DNA of 5,580 nt from Clostridia bacterium (GTDB taxonomy: Bacteria; Bacillota; Clostridia; Oscillospirales; CAG-272): positions 1 through 5,580 of the forward strand of contig JAFYBI010000200.1 of NCBI GenBank assembly GCA_017540285.1, given 5' to 3'. A program made the translations under genes and the position numbers. The notes below the pieces were generated by a model. That model worked only from the letters and a program-made list of their open reading frames with translations. It made no database searches and was not told the origin of the DNA. This document shows, piece by piece, positions 1-5,580 of the stretch (position 1 is its first letter; the number at the start of each line of letters is the position of its first letter).

Positions 1-2
1 CC

Positions 3-1328
3 TGCGCAGTCGTGCTGCGCGAGGCGGGCGTCCCGGATCTCACCCCCTCCGCGGACGAGCTCCCCGATCCCCCCGCCGCCGCGGTCTCCGTACCGGCAGA
101 GGATCCCGTACCGGACGTGCCGGAAACGGAGCCCCCCGAGAAGCTCCCACCGGATCCGCCCGAGACCCTCCCTCCTGACCCGCCCGCTCCCGAGCCCGAA
201 CCGGAACCGGAACCCGAGCCCGAGCCGGAGCCCCAACCGGAGCCCGAACCCGAACCGGAACCGCCCGCAAACCCGGAAAAGCACTGGTCGGGCGTCGATG
301 TCAGCTTCGGTGCGATCGGAGACATCCTCGTCCACCCGAACATCTACATCGACGCGGGCTTCCGCAAGACCGCCGAAAAGGACTACGACTTTCTCCCGAT
401 GTTCTATGACGTCGCCTCCGCGTTCGCCGCGCCGGACATCATGTTCGTCAATCAGGAGACCGTCATGGCGGGCGCGGACTGGGGATACACCGGATGGCCC
501 TGCTTCAACTGCCCGCGCGAGCTCGGCCTCGACCTCGTCTCGATGGGGTTCGACGTCGTGAACATCGCGAACAACCACATGCTCGACAAGCTGGCCCAGG
601 GGCTGTCCTCCACCATCGATTTCTGGAACGCCCAGCCCGTCACCCTCCTCGGCGGGTACAAGGACGAGGCGGACCGGCTGAACATCCGCACGACCGAGGC
701 GGACGGCGTCACCTTCTCGTGGCTCGCCTACACCCTCTCCACCAACGGCATCGTCAAGGCGGCGGATTCCCCGATCGTGATCCCGTACATCGACGACGGC
801 CTGATCCTCTCGGACATCGCCCGCGCGAAGGAGATTTCGGACTTCGTCATCGTCTCGATGCACTGGGGCGACGAAAACACCCAGACGCCGAACGCCGAGC
901 AGAAGCGCCTGGCCCGTCTCATCGCGGACGCCGGCGCGGACCTCATCCTCGGCCACCACTCCCACACCCTGCAGCCGATCGAATGGCTCGACACCGACCG
1001 CGGCCCGATCCTCTGCGTCTACTCGCTCGGCAATTTCGTCTCCGGAATGGACAAGCCCGTCAACATGGTGGGCGGCATCCTCAATTTCCGCGTGATCTCC
1101 GACGAAGAGGGACGCCTCCGGGTCACGGACGTCGTGATGAACCCGACGGTGTTCTTCTACGGCATGAACTGGTACAACACCCACGTCTACCGTCTCGAGG
1201 ACTACACCGACGAGATCGCCGCGAAGCACGGCGTCGCCATCTCCGGCTACCGGCTCACCCCCGCGGACGCCCGTCAGATCGTTCTGAACGCGATCGGCGA
1301 GGAGTTTCTGCCCGCGTGGATGAAGTGA
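3..1328 (+). CDS. CapA family protein (PGA_cap metallophosphoesterase-like), 5'-truncated
   Basis: This is the C-terminal bulk of a CapA-family protein, related to poly-gamma-glutamate capsule proteins and expected outside the membrane. The frame is open to the window edge. The first in-frame start-type codon (GTG at 12) has no Shine-Dalgarno before it, and codons 3-11 read Cys-Ala-Val running into Val-Leu. The real start, probably with a signal peptide or membrane anchor, is therefore likely upstream. Counting from the GTG, residues 8-88 are a Pro/Glu/Asp-rich linker and the domain spans about 95-438. Family motifs are all visible: GDILVH (103-108), VNQE (146-149), ANNH (186-189) followed by D192, HWGDE (284-288), GHHSH (314-318) and SLGNF (338-342). 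The fold is related to calcineurin-like phosphoesterases, but the substrate is not known for most members. No capB or capC is visible, so a role in capsule synthesis is not supported. A Cys-x-x-Cys (164-167) sits just before the ANNH segment. The family call is firm; the function is open. Confidence 0.9.
   Translation, partial: CAVVLREAGVPDLTPSADELPDPPAAAVSVPAEDPVPDVPETEPPEKLPPDPPETLPPDPPAPEPEPEPEPEPEPEPQPEPEPEPEPPANPEKHWSGVDVSFGAIGDILVHPNIYIDAGFRKTAEKDYDFLPMFYDVASAFAAPDIMFVNQETVMAGADWGYTGWPCFNCPRELGLDLVSMGFDVVNIANNHMLDKLAQGLSSTIDFWNAQPVTLLGGYKDEADRLNIRTTEADGVTFSWLAYTLSTNGIVKAADSPIVIPYIDDGLILSDIARAKEISDFVIVSMHWGDENTQTPNAEQKRLARLIADAGADLILGHHSHTLQPIEWLDTDRGPILCVYSLGNFVSGMDKPVNMVGGILNFRVISDEEGRLRVTDVVMNPTVFFYGMNWYNTHVYRLEDYTDEIAAKHGVAISGYRLTPADARQIVLNAIGEEFLPAWMK
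192..263 (+). repeat. Glu-Pro dipeptide repeat (12 hexamer units) in the CapA linker
   Basis: Twelve consecutive 6-base units each encode Glu-Pro, except the eighth, which encodes Gln-Pro (CAA CCG). The units mix GAA/GAG with CCC/CCG. The blocks starting at 192 and 240 are near-identical and differ by one inserted hexamer, as expected from slippage followed by synonymous drift. Just upstream, a Leu-Pro-Pro-Asp-Pro-Pro hexapeptide occurs twice (144-161 and 168-185). The whole stretch should be an extended, acidic, non-globular tether between the N-terminal anchor and the CapA domain. Confidence 0.9.
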
Positions 1329-1346
1329 GCGAACGAAACGAATACG

Positions 1347-1352
1347 AAAGGA
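1347..1352 (+). promoter_or_regulatory. Ribosome binding site of rbfA
   Basis: AAAGGA lies 7 bases before the ATG at 1360, inside the 31-base gap after the CapA stop. It fixes the rbfA start. No promoter-like pair is apparent in this short gap. Confidence 0.75.
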
Positions 1353-1359
1353 AATCCCC

Positions 1360-1770
1360 ATGCCGAAATACCGTAAATCCCGGGTCGACGGCGCGTTTGC
1401 CGAGGCCATTTCCGAGATCCTGCGGGAAATCAAGGATCCCCGGGTCTCCGGCGTCCTGCTCTCCGTGATGAACGCGGACGTCTCCCCCGACTTCAAGTTT
1501 GCCAAGGTCTACTATTCCGTCTACGGGCAGCACGACGAACGAGAGCTCGCGAAGGGCCTCAAATCCGCCGTGCCGTTCGTGCGCTCGCGCATCGCGGACA
1601 TGCTCAATCTGCGCGTCAATCCGGAGATCACCTTCATCCGGGACGACGGCATCCGCCACGGCGCCGAGATCTCCGCGCTGCTCAAAAAGATCGAGCCCGA
1701 GCTCGAGGCCTCCGCCGCGCGCGAAGCACAAGAGGCGCACCGGGCCGCGGAGGACGACGGCGATGAATGA
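1360..1770 (+). CDS. rbfA: 30S ribosome-binding factor A (RbfA)
   Basis: RbfA is a small cytoplasmic KH-fold protein that binds the 30S subunit during late 16S rRNA maturation and is linked to cold adaptation. The 136-residue product has the family length and layout. An N-terminal helix carries the conserved KDPRVSG segment (residues 25-31). The central strand VSPDFKFAKVYYSV (41-54) matches the family hallmark. Next comes the helix with PFVRSRIADMLNLR (72-85), and the end of the domain reads PEITFIRDDGIRHGAEI (88-104). The last ~20 residues form an Ala/Glu-rich acidic tail, usual for variable RbfA C-termini. The ATG at 1360 has a well-spaced AAAGGA. The stop codon lies inside the start region of the next gene (8-base overlap), so translation of the two is probably coupled. 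In Bacillota rbfA normally follows infB; here a capA-like gene precedes it. Confidence 0.97.
   Translation: MPKYRKSRVDGAFAEAISEILREIKDPRVSGVLLSVMNADVSPDFKFAKVYYSVYGQHDERELAKGLKSAVPFVRSRIADMLNLRVNPEITFIRDDGIRHGAEISALLKKIEPELEASAAREAQEAHRAAEDDGDE
1749..1753 (+). promoter_or_regulatory. Ribosome binding site for nrnA (ATG at 1763), inside rbfA
   Basis: GGAGG lies within the last codons of rbfA, 9 bases before the ATG at 1763. It supports the start that overlaps the rbfA stop by 8 bases, a typical arrangement for translational coupling. Confidence 0.65.
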
Positions 1771-2839
1771 AGCTCCTCTCACCCCGGAGGTCCCCGTGAC
1801 GCCCGCCGTCACGCTCGAGGAGATCGCGGACGCGCTCCCCTCCTTCGGAAAGACCCTCATCCTCACGCACGTCAACCCGGACGGGGACTGCATCGGCTCG
1901 GCGTTCGCCCTCGGCGATCTGATCCGGGCATCCGGCGGGGAGGCGCGCGTCGTCTGCCCCACCCCGCTCCCGAAACGCCTGCGCTTTCTGGCGGGAAATG
2001 ACGAAGAAGCGGACCGGACCGTCCTCGGCGAGGGAGAGGCGGACGGGTATGCCGCGATCCTCTCGGTCGACGTCGCGTCCCCCGTCCAGCTCGGGGACTT
2101 CGCGCCCCTCATCCCGCGCGTCCGCTTCATGATCGACCACCACGGCCTGGGCACCCCCTTCGCGCCGCACCTCGTCGATCCGAAGGCAGCGGCAGCCGGG
2201 GAGATCGTCAGCCGCCTCTACGCGCTTCTCCGTGCCCGCGGCGCCGTGCCCGCCCTTCCGGACGCCGCCCGACGCCTCTATGCCGCCGTCGCCTCGGATA
2301 CGGGCAGCTTCCGGTTCGCGAACACCACCGAAGAGACCCACCGCATCGCCGGCGCGCTCCTCGCGGAGATCAACGCCGACGCCGCGGAGACAGGCCGCCC
2401 CGATACCGCCGAGATCTGCCGCTCCCTCTTCGGCAGGCACACCCTGCGCGAGCTCCGCGCCCAGATGCACGCCGTCGAAGGCCTCCGCTTCTTTGAAGAC
2501 GGACGCCTCGCCGCGGTCCTCTTCACGCAGCAGATGCTCGCCGACTGGGACCTGACGGAAGAGGACATCTCCAATGCCGTCGAAACACCGCGCGCCGTCG
2601 AAGGGGTCCTCGTGGGCCTCTCCCTCCGCCAGCAGAGCGACGATCCCCGCGCCTACAAGGTCTCCTCCCGCGCCAACGCCGACGTGGACTGCGCCGCGGT
2701 CTGCGCGAAATTCGGCGGAGGCGGTCACGTCCGGGCCGCCGGATGCACCATCGCAGCCGACACCCCCGAAGAAGCCCTCTCCGTCGCCGCCGCGGCTTTC
2801 GGCGAAGCTATCCGCGCACGGACGGCGGACAACACCTGA
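1763..2839 (+). CDS. nrnA: DHH/DHHA1 phosphoesterase, bifunctional oligoribonuclease/pAp phosphatase (NrnA-like)
   Basis: NrnA-type enzymes degrade 2-5 nt RNAs left by other RNases and dephosphorylate 3'-phosphoadenosine 5'-phosphate, using Mn2+ in the cytoplasm. All DHH motifs are present in the 358-residue product: HVNPDGDCIGS (36-46, with D40 and D42), SVDVASP with D103, the signature D125-H126-H127, and ASDTGSF (177-183) with D179. The C-terminal DHHA1 domain ends in GGGGHVRAAGC (318-328), the substrate-binding Gly-rich loop. The protein is some 40 residues longer than B. subtilis NrnA, from a Pro/Thr-rich N-terminus and a short Ala-rich segment near 203-215. The open frame extends upstream into rbfA, but the ATG at 1763 has a GGAGG and overlaps the rbfA stop, so I chose it. 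A GTG at 1796 with its own GGAGG is a credible alternative (347 residues). The rbfA-nrnA pairing is common in Bacillota. Substrate preference is inferred from family membership. Confidence 0.95.
   Translation: MNEAPLTPEVPVTPAVTLEEIADALPSFGKTLILTHVNPDGDCIGSAFALGDLIRASGGEARVVCPTPLPKRLRFLAGNDEEADRTVLGEGEADGYAAILSVDVASPVQLGDFAPLIPRVRFMIDHHGLGTPFAPHLVDPKAAAAGEIVSRLYALLRARGAVPALPDAARRLYAAVASDTGSFRFANTTEETHRIAGALLAEINADAAETGRPDTAEICRSLFGRHTLRELRAQMHAVEGLRFFEDGRLAAVLFTQQMLADWDLTEEDISNAVETPRAVEGVLVGLSLRQQSDDPRAYKVSSRANADVDCAAVCAKFGGGGHVRAAGCTIAADTPEEALSVAAAAFGEAIRARTADNT
1786..1790 (+). promoter_or_regulatory. Second Shine-Dalgarno-like site, for an alternative nrnA start (GTG at 1796)
   Basis: GGAGG lies 5 bases before an in-frame GTG at 1796, which is codon 12 of the ATG-initiated frame. 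It could drive a shorter NrnA starting just before the conserved domain, or be a chance outcome of the Pro-Glu-Val codons. Confidence 0.35.
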
Positions 2840-2845
2840 TTTGCC

Positions 2846-3994
2846 ATGAAACTGAAACTGCTGCACGCCGCCGACATCCACCTCGACAGCCCGTTTTCGG
2901 GTCTCGACAGCCGCTCGGCGGAGGAGCGCCGGAACGAACTCCGGTCCGCGTTCACTTCGATGATGACCTACGCCCGGAAGGCGGACACCGATCTCGTCCT
3001 CCTCTCCGGGGATCTCTTCGACGGCGATCTCGTCACCCGCGAGACCGTCGCTCTCCTCGCGCGCGAATGCGAGAATTACGGCCGCCCCGTGTTCATCGCG
3101 CCGGGCAACCACGACCCGGCCTCCCCGAACAGCGTCTGGCGGCGGGTCTCCTTCCCCGAAAACGTCCACGTCTTCACAAGCACCGCCCTCGACGCCGTCG
3201 ATCTCTGCGACGCGGACGGGCGGGACACGGGCGTCACGGTCTACGGCTACGCCTTCACGGGGCCCGACCTCGACACCGTCCCGATCGAGGGCACGGCGGT
3301 CGACGATCCCGCGCGGATCAACCTCCTCGTCTGCCACGCGGACATGACCGATCCGCACTCCTCCGACTGCCCCGTGACCGCCGCCCACCTCGACGCGTTC
3401 GGCGCGGACTATGCGGCGCTCGGGCACATCCACAATCCGCCCGCCCCCGGTCCCGGATGCCGTTTTGCCTACCCCGGCTGTCTCGAGCCGCGGGGCTTCG
3501 ACGAGCGCGGACCGAAGGGTGCGATCCTCGCGGAGATCGAAAAGACCGACGGCCCGTCGACGGTGACGCTGCGGCGCATCCGGTTCTCGAAACGCCGGTA
3601 TGAGCGCGCAGACTGCGACGTCACCGGCGCCGAAACGAACGCGGACGTCCGCGAAGCGATCCGGCAGACGATCCTCTCGTTCGCGCGGGAGAACGGCTGG
3701 GGAGCGGACACCTGCGCGGCCCTGCGCCTCACCGGAACGATCGCGCCCGGCCTGGTCCTCGACACCGAGACGCTCGCGGAGAATCCGCCCTGCGTGGGAA
3801 GCCTGCGCCTCGAGGACCGCACCGTCCCCGACGCCGATCCGGCAGTCCTCGCCGCCGATCCCGGCATCCGCGGCGCGGTCTGGCGCGAGCTGAAGCCTGC
3901 CCTCGAATCGGAGGATCCGCGGGAGCGGGAGGTCGCGCTCCGGGCGCTGCGATATGCGCTGCGGGCGATCGCCGGAGACAGGATCCAAAATTAA
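2846..3994 (+). CDS. Metallophosphoesterase of the SbcD/Mre11/YhaO DNA-repair exonuclease type
   Basis: This is a two-metal calcineurin-like phosphoesterase of the Mre11/SbcD superfamily, closest in layout to YhaO-type 'DNA repair exonuclease' proteins. Every metal-ligand motif is visible in the 382-residue product: D10-x-H12 in ADIHLDSP, D56 in GDLFD, N88-H89-D90 in GNHDP, H164 in CHAD, and H194-x-H196 in GHIH. The catalytic domain covers about 1-235. The rest (about 240-382) is a capping/C-terminal region with less recognisable sequence. There is no signal peptide, so the protein should be cytoplasmic. It starts 6 bases after the nrnA stop with no good Shine-Dalgarno, which suggests that translation depends on ribosomes finishing nrnA. 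SbcD/YhaO proteins usually sit beside an SbcC/YhaN-type ATPase. None follows here: glpK is next. The exonuclease role on DNA is inferred from the family. Another phosphodiester substrate is possible. Confidence 0.92.
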   Translation: MKLKLLHAADIHLDSPFSGLDSRSAEERRNELRSAFTSMMTYARKADTDLVLLSGDLFDGDLVTRETVALLARECENYGRPVFIAPGNHDPASPNSVWRRVSFPENVHVFTSTALDAVDLCDADGRDTGVTVYGYAFTGPDLDTVPIEGTAVDDPARINLLVCHADMTDPHSSDCPVTAAHLDAFGADYAALGHIHNPPAPGPGCRFAYPGCLEPRGFDERGPKGAILAEIEKTDGPSTVTLRRIRFSKRRYERADCDVTGAETNADVREAIRQTILSFARENGWGADTCAALRLTGTIAPGLVLDTETLAENPPCVGSLRLEDRTVPDADPAVLAADPGIRGAVWRELKPALESEDPREREVALRALRYALRAIAGDRIQN

Positions 3995-4031
3995 CGCTGA
4001 AAACATACATTTAACCGGAGGCAAGACCGCG
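3995..4031 (+). other. Short AT-richer intergenic leader of glpK
   Basis: These 37 bases separate the metallophosphoesterase stop from the glpK ATG. The first ~20 bases are clearly richer in A and T than any nearby coding DNA. I see no hairpin terminator. An unstructured leader that exposes the downstream GGAGG is the simplest reading. Confidence 0.5.
4017..4021 (+). promoter_or_regulatory. Ribosome binding site of glpK
   Basis: GGAGG lies 10 bases before the ATG at 4032 and decides the start. An in-frame ATG at 3954 inside the previous gene would add 26 residues that glycerol kinases lack. Confidence 0.8.
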
Positions 4032-5519
4032 ATGCCAAAGAAATACATCCTCGCCCTCGACCAGGGCACCACCTCCTCCCGCGCGATCCTCTTCGACCGC
4101 GAGGAAAACCTCGTCGGCTCCGTCTCGCGCGAGTTCCCGCAGATCTATCCCCGTGAGGGATGGGTCGAGCACGATCCCGCCGACATCTGGTCCTCCCAGT
4201 ACGGCTGCATGACCGAGCTTCTTGCCCGCTGCGACGTCGCGCCGAATCAGATCGCCGCCGTCGGCATCACCAACCAGCGCGAGACCACCGTCGTCTGGGA
4301 CCGCCGCACCGGACAGCCGATCTCGAACGCCATCGTCTGGCAGTGCCGCCGGACCGCGCCCCTCGTCGAAGAGCTCTCGAAGGACGGCTGGGACAAGGTG
4401 ATCCGCGAAAAGACCGGGCTCATCCCCGACGCCTACTTCTCCGCCACCAAGATCCGCTGGATCCTCGATCACGTCCCCGGGGCGAGAGAGCGGGCGGAGG
4501 CGGGCGAGCTCTGCTTCGGCACGGTCGACACCTGGCTCGTCTGGAAGCTGACCGAGGGCCGCGCCCACGTCACCGACCCCACCAACGCCTCCCGCACGAT
4601 GCTGTACAACATCCGGGAAAACCGCTGGGACCCCGAGCTGCTCGAACACTTCGGCGTCCCCGAGGCCATGCTCCCCGACGTGAAGCCGTCCTCCGGCATT
4701 TTCGGCTTCGCCAACCTCGGCGGCATCCCCGTGCCCGTCTCGGGCGTCGCGGGGGATCAGCAGGCGGCGCTCTTCGGACAGGGCTGCTTCTCCCCGGGCG
4801 ACGCAAAGAACACCTACGGCACCGGGTGCTTCCTGCTCATGAACACGGGCGGCGAGATCCGGCAGAGCGAAAACGGCCTGCTCTGCACCGTCGCGGCGAC
4901 GCTCGAAGGGGAGGCACCGCAGTACGCGCTCGAGGGCTCCGTCTTCACGGGCGGCGCGGTCACGCAGTGGCTCCGGGACGAGATGCAGTTCTTCCACGAC
5001 AGCGCGGACATCGGGAAGATCGCCTCGAGCGTCCCCGATACGGGCGGCGTCTACCTCGTGCCCGCGTTCACCGGGCTCGGCGCGCCGTGGTGGGACATGT
5101 ACGCCCGCGGCACCCTCACCGGGATCACCCGCGGCACGAGGCGGGCCCACATCGTCCGGGCGGCGGAGGAGGCCATCGCGTACCAGTCCGCCGATCTCAT
5201 CGCCGCGATGGAGCGGGACATGGGTGCGCCCATCCATGCGCTCCGCGTGGACGGCGGCGCGACGCGGGACGATTTTCTCATGCAGTTCCAGGCCGACGTG
5301 ATCGGCAAGCCGGTCCTGCGCCCCGCGATCCGGGAGACCACCGCCCTCGGCGCGGCGACGCTCGCGGGACTTGCCGTCGATTTCTGGCAGTCGAAGGACG
5401 AGCTGGACGCGGCGCGTCAGGTGGAACGGGAATTCGAGCCCGCGATCGCAGCTGACCGCCGGGAAGAGCTGCTCCGGGGCTGGCACGGCGCGGTCCGCAT
5501 GGCCATGGCGCATGAATGA
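4032..5519 (+). CDS. glpK: Glycerol kinase (GlpK), FGGY family
   Basis: GlpK phosphorylates glycerol with ATP to sn-glycerol 3-phosphate, trapping glycerol and feeding glycolysis and phospholipid synthesis in the cytoplasm. The product is 495 residues, normal for the family. It opens with the phosphate-binding DQGTTSSR (10-17). Glycerol-contacting residues recalled from E. coli are all present: R83-E84 in NQRETT, Y135 in PDAYFSATK, and D242-Q243 in AGDQQAALFGQ. NTYGTGCF (260-267) and the C-terminal VDGGATRDDFLMQ (406-418) complete the ATP-binding half. The glycerol-specific WQCRRTA (103-109) separates it from other FGGY kinases. Regulatory elements look absent. The loop before the DQQAALFGQ block is about three residues shorter than in E. 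coli, lacking its fructose-1,6-bisphosphate-binding Gly-Arg segment. It also lacks the His that HPr phosphorylates in low-GC Gram-positive enzymes. The C-terminal IIAGlc contact segment is not conserved either. No glpF, glpD or glpP is in view. The start is set by the GGAGG at 4017. Confidence 0.98.
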   Translation: MPKKYILALDQGTTSSRAILFDREENLVGSVSREFPQIYPREGWVEHDPADIWSSQYGCMTELLARCDVAPNQIAAVGITNQRETTVVWDRRTGQPISNAIVWQCRRTAPLVEELSKDGWDKVIREKTGLIPDAYFSATKIRWILDHVPGARERAEAGELCFGTVDTWLVWKLTEGRAHVTDPTNASRTMLYNIRENRWDPELLEHFGVPEAMLPDVKPSSGIFGFANLGGIPVPVSGVAGDQQAALFGQGCFSPGDAKNTYGTGCFLLMNTGGEIRQSENGLLCTVAATLEGEAPQYALEGSVFTGGAVTQWLRDEMQFFHDSADIGKIASSVPDTGGVYLVPAFTGLGAPWWDMYARGTLTGITRGTRRAHIVRAAEEAIAYQSADLIAAMERDMGAPIHALRVDGGATRDDFLMQFQADVIGKPVLRPAIRETTALGAATLAGLAVDFWQSKDELDAARQVEREFEPAIAADRREELLRGWHGAVRMAMAHE

Positions 5520-5544
5520 CGGGATAAACTGAAGAAAACGCAAA

Positions 5545-5580
5545 GGGGCTGTTGCACTACCTCCTGAAATGGAGGAATAC
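5545..5580 (+). other. Unresolved 3' tail: GGGGCTGTTGCA motif and small inverted repeat
   Basis: After the glpK stop there is an A-rich spacer, then AAAGGGG followed by CTGTTGCA. This resembles either the left arm of a strong intrinsic terminator or the terminal inverted repeat of an insertion sequence. Next comes a 5-bp inverted repeat, CCTCC at 5560-5564 and GGAGG at 5571-5575, with a 6-base loop. The window ends 5 bases later, so no matching right arm, T-tract or downstream gene can be seen. The GGAGG could also be the ribosome binding site of a gene starting just past the window. Confidence 0.3.

Noticed and set aside
192..263. Glu-Pro hexamer array considered as a CRISPR or non-coding satellite
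   Set aside because: The units are contiguous 6-mers in frame with no spacers, and they encode a uniform dipeptide inside a clear coding sequence.
494..1468. A 324-codon plus-strand frame overlapping the capA-like gene and the start of rbfA
   Set aside because: It is Arg/His/Pro-rich, has no ribosome binding site, and lies over the intact CapA motifs in another frame.
1499..1762. Upstream extension of the nrnA frame into rbfA
   Set aside because: The extension reads as Ser/Arg/Pro-rich out-of-frame rbfA sequence. The DHH domain is complete from 1763.
3983..4011. Possible promoter for glpK (TACATT at 4006-4011 as a -10)
   Set aside because: The -10 match is 4 of 6, the -35 at proper spacing is poor (ATCCAA), and transcription would start at or inside the GGAGG, leaving no usable leader.
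3954..4031. In-frame upstream ATG that would extend GlpK by 26 residues
   Set aside because: It lies inside the previous gene without a Shine-Dalgarno, and the extra residues match nothing in glycerol kinases. The ATG at 4032 has GGAGG and the expected N-terminus.
1682..4072. A very long open frame (796 codons) on the minus strand across rbfA, nrnA and the phosphoesterase gene
   Set aside because: The plus strand holds three genes with complete family motifs. The antisense frame has low-complexity Arg/Gly/Glu/Ala-rich translation and no recognisable motif. It stays open because the GC-rich third positions remove stop codons.
4011..5543. A 510-codon minus-strand open frame opposite glpK
   Set aside because: It mirrors glpK almost exactly, and glpK is certain. 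The translation is biased and motif-free, an effect of GC-rich codon use.

Overview
The window is a GC-rich stretch (about two thirds G+C by eye, with G or C at most third codon positions). It is packed with five co-directional plus-strand genes and almost no intergenic space. Gene content and order point to a high-GC member of the Bacillota, probably a Clostridia-type gut lineage. The evidence is an rbfA gene overlapping an nrnA-type DHH phosphoesterase gene, a YhaO/SbcD-type metallophosphoesterase, and a CapA-family surface protein with an acidic proline-rich linker. That taxonomic assignment is inference; the sequence holds no rRNA or tRNA marker.

Layout: (1) 3-1328, the C-terminal bulk of a CapA-family protein whose true start lies upstream of the window. 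It has a Glu-Pro repeat linker (192-263) and a complete CapA catalytic-type domain. (2) 1360-1770, rbfA, ribosome-binding factor A. (3) 1763-2839, nrnA, a DHH/DHHA1 oligoribonuclease/pAp phosphatase whose start overlaps the end of rbfA by 8 bases. (4) 2846-3994, a Mre11/SbcD/YhaO-like metallophosphoesterase starting 6 bases after nrnA. (5) 4032-5519, glpK, glycerol kinase, preceded by a short AT-richer gap with a strong Shine-Dalgarno sequence. (6) 5520-5580, a non-coding tail with a possible terminator or insertion-element end and a small inverted repeat.

Functionally, rbfA and nrnA form a familiar RNA-metabolism pair (30S maturation and nanoRNA turnover). The metallophosphoesterase behind them is probably translationally coupled and may act in DNA-end processing. 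CapA (cell surface) and GlpK (glycerol catabolism) appear to be unrelated passengers of the same transcription direction. No promoter or complete terminator can be defended inside the window, so some or all of the genes may share a transcript.

I find no convincing undescribed multi-gene system here. The points most worth a second look are the regulatory-site losses in GlpK, the metallophosphoesterase without an adjacent SbcC/YhaN ATPase, the Glu-Pro tether on CapA, two competing nrnA starts, and the unexplained 3' tail.
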